DNA of 64,000 nt, taken from Stentor coeruleus (Eukaryota > Ciliophora > Heterotrichea > Heterotrichida > Stentoridae). The translations under genes were made by a program, and so were the position numbers. The notes below the pieces were generated by a model. It was given only the letters and a program-made list of their open reading frames with translations, was not told where the DNA came from and ran no database searches. The stretch's first letter is position 1. Each line of letters opens with the position of its first letter. Below, one piece after another: positions 62,667 to 64,000 of the stretch. The DNA lies in contig MPUH01000044.1 in NCBI GenBank assembly GCA_001970955.1, forward strand, positions 1 through 64,000. The letters run 5' to 3'.

Positions 62667-63839
62667 TACTTAATCAATATAATTAAACAAAATCAATTCC
62701 TGAAGCAGCAACTCCATAACACATTGATCACTTTTCTTATAACTTGCCTCAATTGTTCCCATTCAATGCTAAACCATTTGTATACCCATCTTGTTTCTAA
62801 TCCAATTTAACCCTAAAATCCATAATCTCAGTATGAATACAATATTCTACAAGTATATTATAAGAGCATTTAAAAGTCTCTTTATTTGTACAACTCTTAT
62901 TATTATATTATTCCTGATAACGAATCTCCTTGAAGTCAGGTATTTAGACCTATAAACTTTATAAATCCCATATCATGATTTTATATAATAAATATATATA
63001 AACTCATCTTCATCTATAATGCTTATTAGGGTTAATATTTTTTGAATACAATTTTTAAATCGAATTTCTTCATATATTTTCTGTATTTTTTCCTCATGGA
63101 GAGATTTTACTTGAGTTATTCATAGTTTTTGTAAAGGGTTTCACTTGTTATAATTGAATAAGAAGGCACTAGGGTTTTATATAGGTTTTGGCAATGGGAA
63201 TTTTTTCTAGATTTTATCTTTTGATATTTTTTGACAGGTTCTCAGAAATTGTATATTATATTTGAGATTATTTTTCCAGACATTATATAGTAAAAATGGT
63301 TAATGGTGATAGTTTTTATAGTGAGAAGTGGTTTTAGACTTTAATGGAATTGTGTTATGATAGTTGGTTGGAGGTGAGCAGTTAGTTATAGATGTTTTGG
63401 TTTTTTGATATGGATAAAGATGAGTTTATGGCTTTGAATAAAATTTATTATAAGAACTATTAAGACTTGGTAATAAGCTTTGAGTATCGGGTACAATATA
63501 TAGACTATAATGATTTATGCATGCTTATGTGAGCATTTTTTTTTATAGATATCGAGGAATGCAGTTTTTTCATTAGGTTAATCATATAATAAACACATGG
63601 ATTTATAACAGTTAAATACCAAAGCAATTTCGAGAATTTCAAAAAATCTAATCCGAAAACTTTGCCAAATAAAAATACTATAATTACCTATTTTCTTAGT
63701 TAAATTTCAATTAGGAATTTTCACAACAATCAAAACCACTACAGTTATCCCATAACACACAAAACTAAACTTATTTAAAATGTATAATCCGACACTAACC
63801 TCTATAGGTTTTTTTTTTCTTGATATTTCCTGCTGATAA
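62667..63839. other. Intergenic, nothing recognised
   Basis: About 1.2 kb of AT-rich DNA between divergent genes, with closed frames. Confidence 0.5.
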
Positions 63840-64000
63840 ATGTCATTCCATGAGCCTAATGATATGTACCGAAGTTCTAACCAAAACGAGGTTTTTACTC
63901 ATAAAGTAAACTGGCCACCATACGCTTTTTCTTTCACTAACATCCAGGGTAGTTTCCTCCTTGGTAGCATGCTCGAGCAGGCCAACAACTACATCCAATA
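63840..64000 (+). CDS. DCAF7/WDR68-like WD40 protein, N-terminal part only
   Basis: The ATG at 63840 opens a frame that runs off the window end after 53 codons. The product (MSFHEPNDMYRSS...TH, then KVNWPPYAFSFT, GSFLLGSMLEQANNYIQ) matches the start of DCAF7/WDR68/TTG1 proteins (Y.APW..YA..WS...RLA.GSF.EEYNNKVQ). These seven-bladed WD40 proteins hold kinases such as DYRK and serve CUL4-DDB1 ligases. The codons here are clearly richer in GC than the preceding DNA. Only the first blade is visible, so the call rests on this short stretch. Confidence 0.75.
   Translation, partial: MSFHEPNDMYRSSNQNEVFTHKVNWPPYAFSFTNIQGSFLLGSMLEQANNYIQ

Noticed and set aside
1-64000. Transposons, virus-like elements, CRISPR arrays, tRNA or rRNA genes
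   Set aside because: No reverse transcriptase, integrase, transposase or capsid-like frame, no terminal repeats and no tRNA B-box arm could be made out by eye; a covariance or profile search was not possible.

Overview
The window reads as nuclear DNA of a heterotrich ciliate, almost certainly Stentor (most like S. coeruleus). It is very AT-rich and gene-dense, with genes on both strands. The standard code fits: genes end in TAA, TAG or TGA, and tryptophan is read from TGG. Coding regions are broken only by 15- or 16-nt introns of the form GTA...AG with an adenosine five bases before the final G. Eleven such introns join open frames that look separate at first sight. Minute introns plus the standard code are what is known of Stentor; Blepharisma, its relative, reads TGA as Trp.

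Layout. 1-3234: two coiled-coil or basic proteins with introns. 3446-8671: an alpha-adaptin trunk without its ear, and an anoctamin. 9865-12591: a TRM10 tRNA methyltransferase (assembly-damaged) and a MORN-repeat protein. 13601-16342: an NRF6-type acyltransferase with a conserved ~120-nt structured element just upstream. 16343-24803: a compact block with an inactive-USP-like/RanBP2 zinc-finger protein, cytochrome b5 reductase, SDS22 and an SCC3/STAG cohesin subunit. 25408-30149: a decayed SPEF1 gene, a VPS9-domain protein and two tandem CHY zinc-finger paralogues, with another decayed gene to about 30690. 30846-38666: an unknown protein, a bacterial-type S11 D-Ala-D-Ala carboxypeptidase, a nucleotide-sugar transporter, a CNBD potassium channel with a zinc knuckle, an atypical small GTPase and a RING/CCCH protein. 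39281-42670: the second copy of the ~120-nt element, then two unknown proteins. 44402-50950: a 2182-aa kelch-like protein with a huge Lys/Ser-rich repeat tail. 51427-57642: NAA10, an N-terminally extended histone H4, an unknown protein, a 7TM protein and a FAAH-type amidase. 58196-62666: an IQ-motif protein and two unknown proteins. 63840-64000: the first 53 codons of a DCAF7/WDR68 homologue missed by simple ORF finding.

The genes are mostly ordinary housekeeping, membrane-traffic, signalling and cytoskeletal genes rather than one pathway. No virus-like element, transposon, tRNA, rRNA or CRISPR was recognised. Five single N bases are each flanked by exact direct duplications of 33-69 bp. These are false joins in the assembly and they damage two genes. 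The most interesting signals are the two diverged copies of a ~120-nt sequence with pairing-preserving substitutions and a shared upstream motif (a candidate unknown structured RNA), the giant repeat protein, the ear-less alpha-adaptin, and the bacterial-type peptidase.
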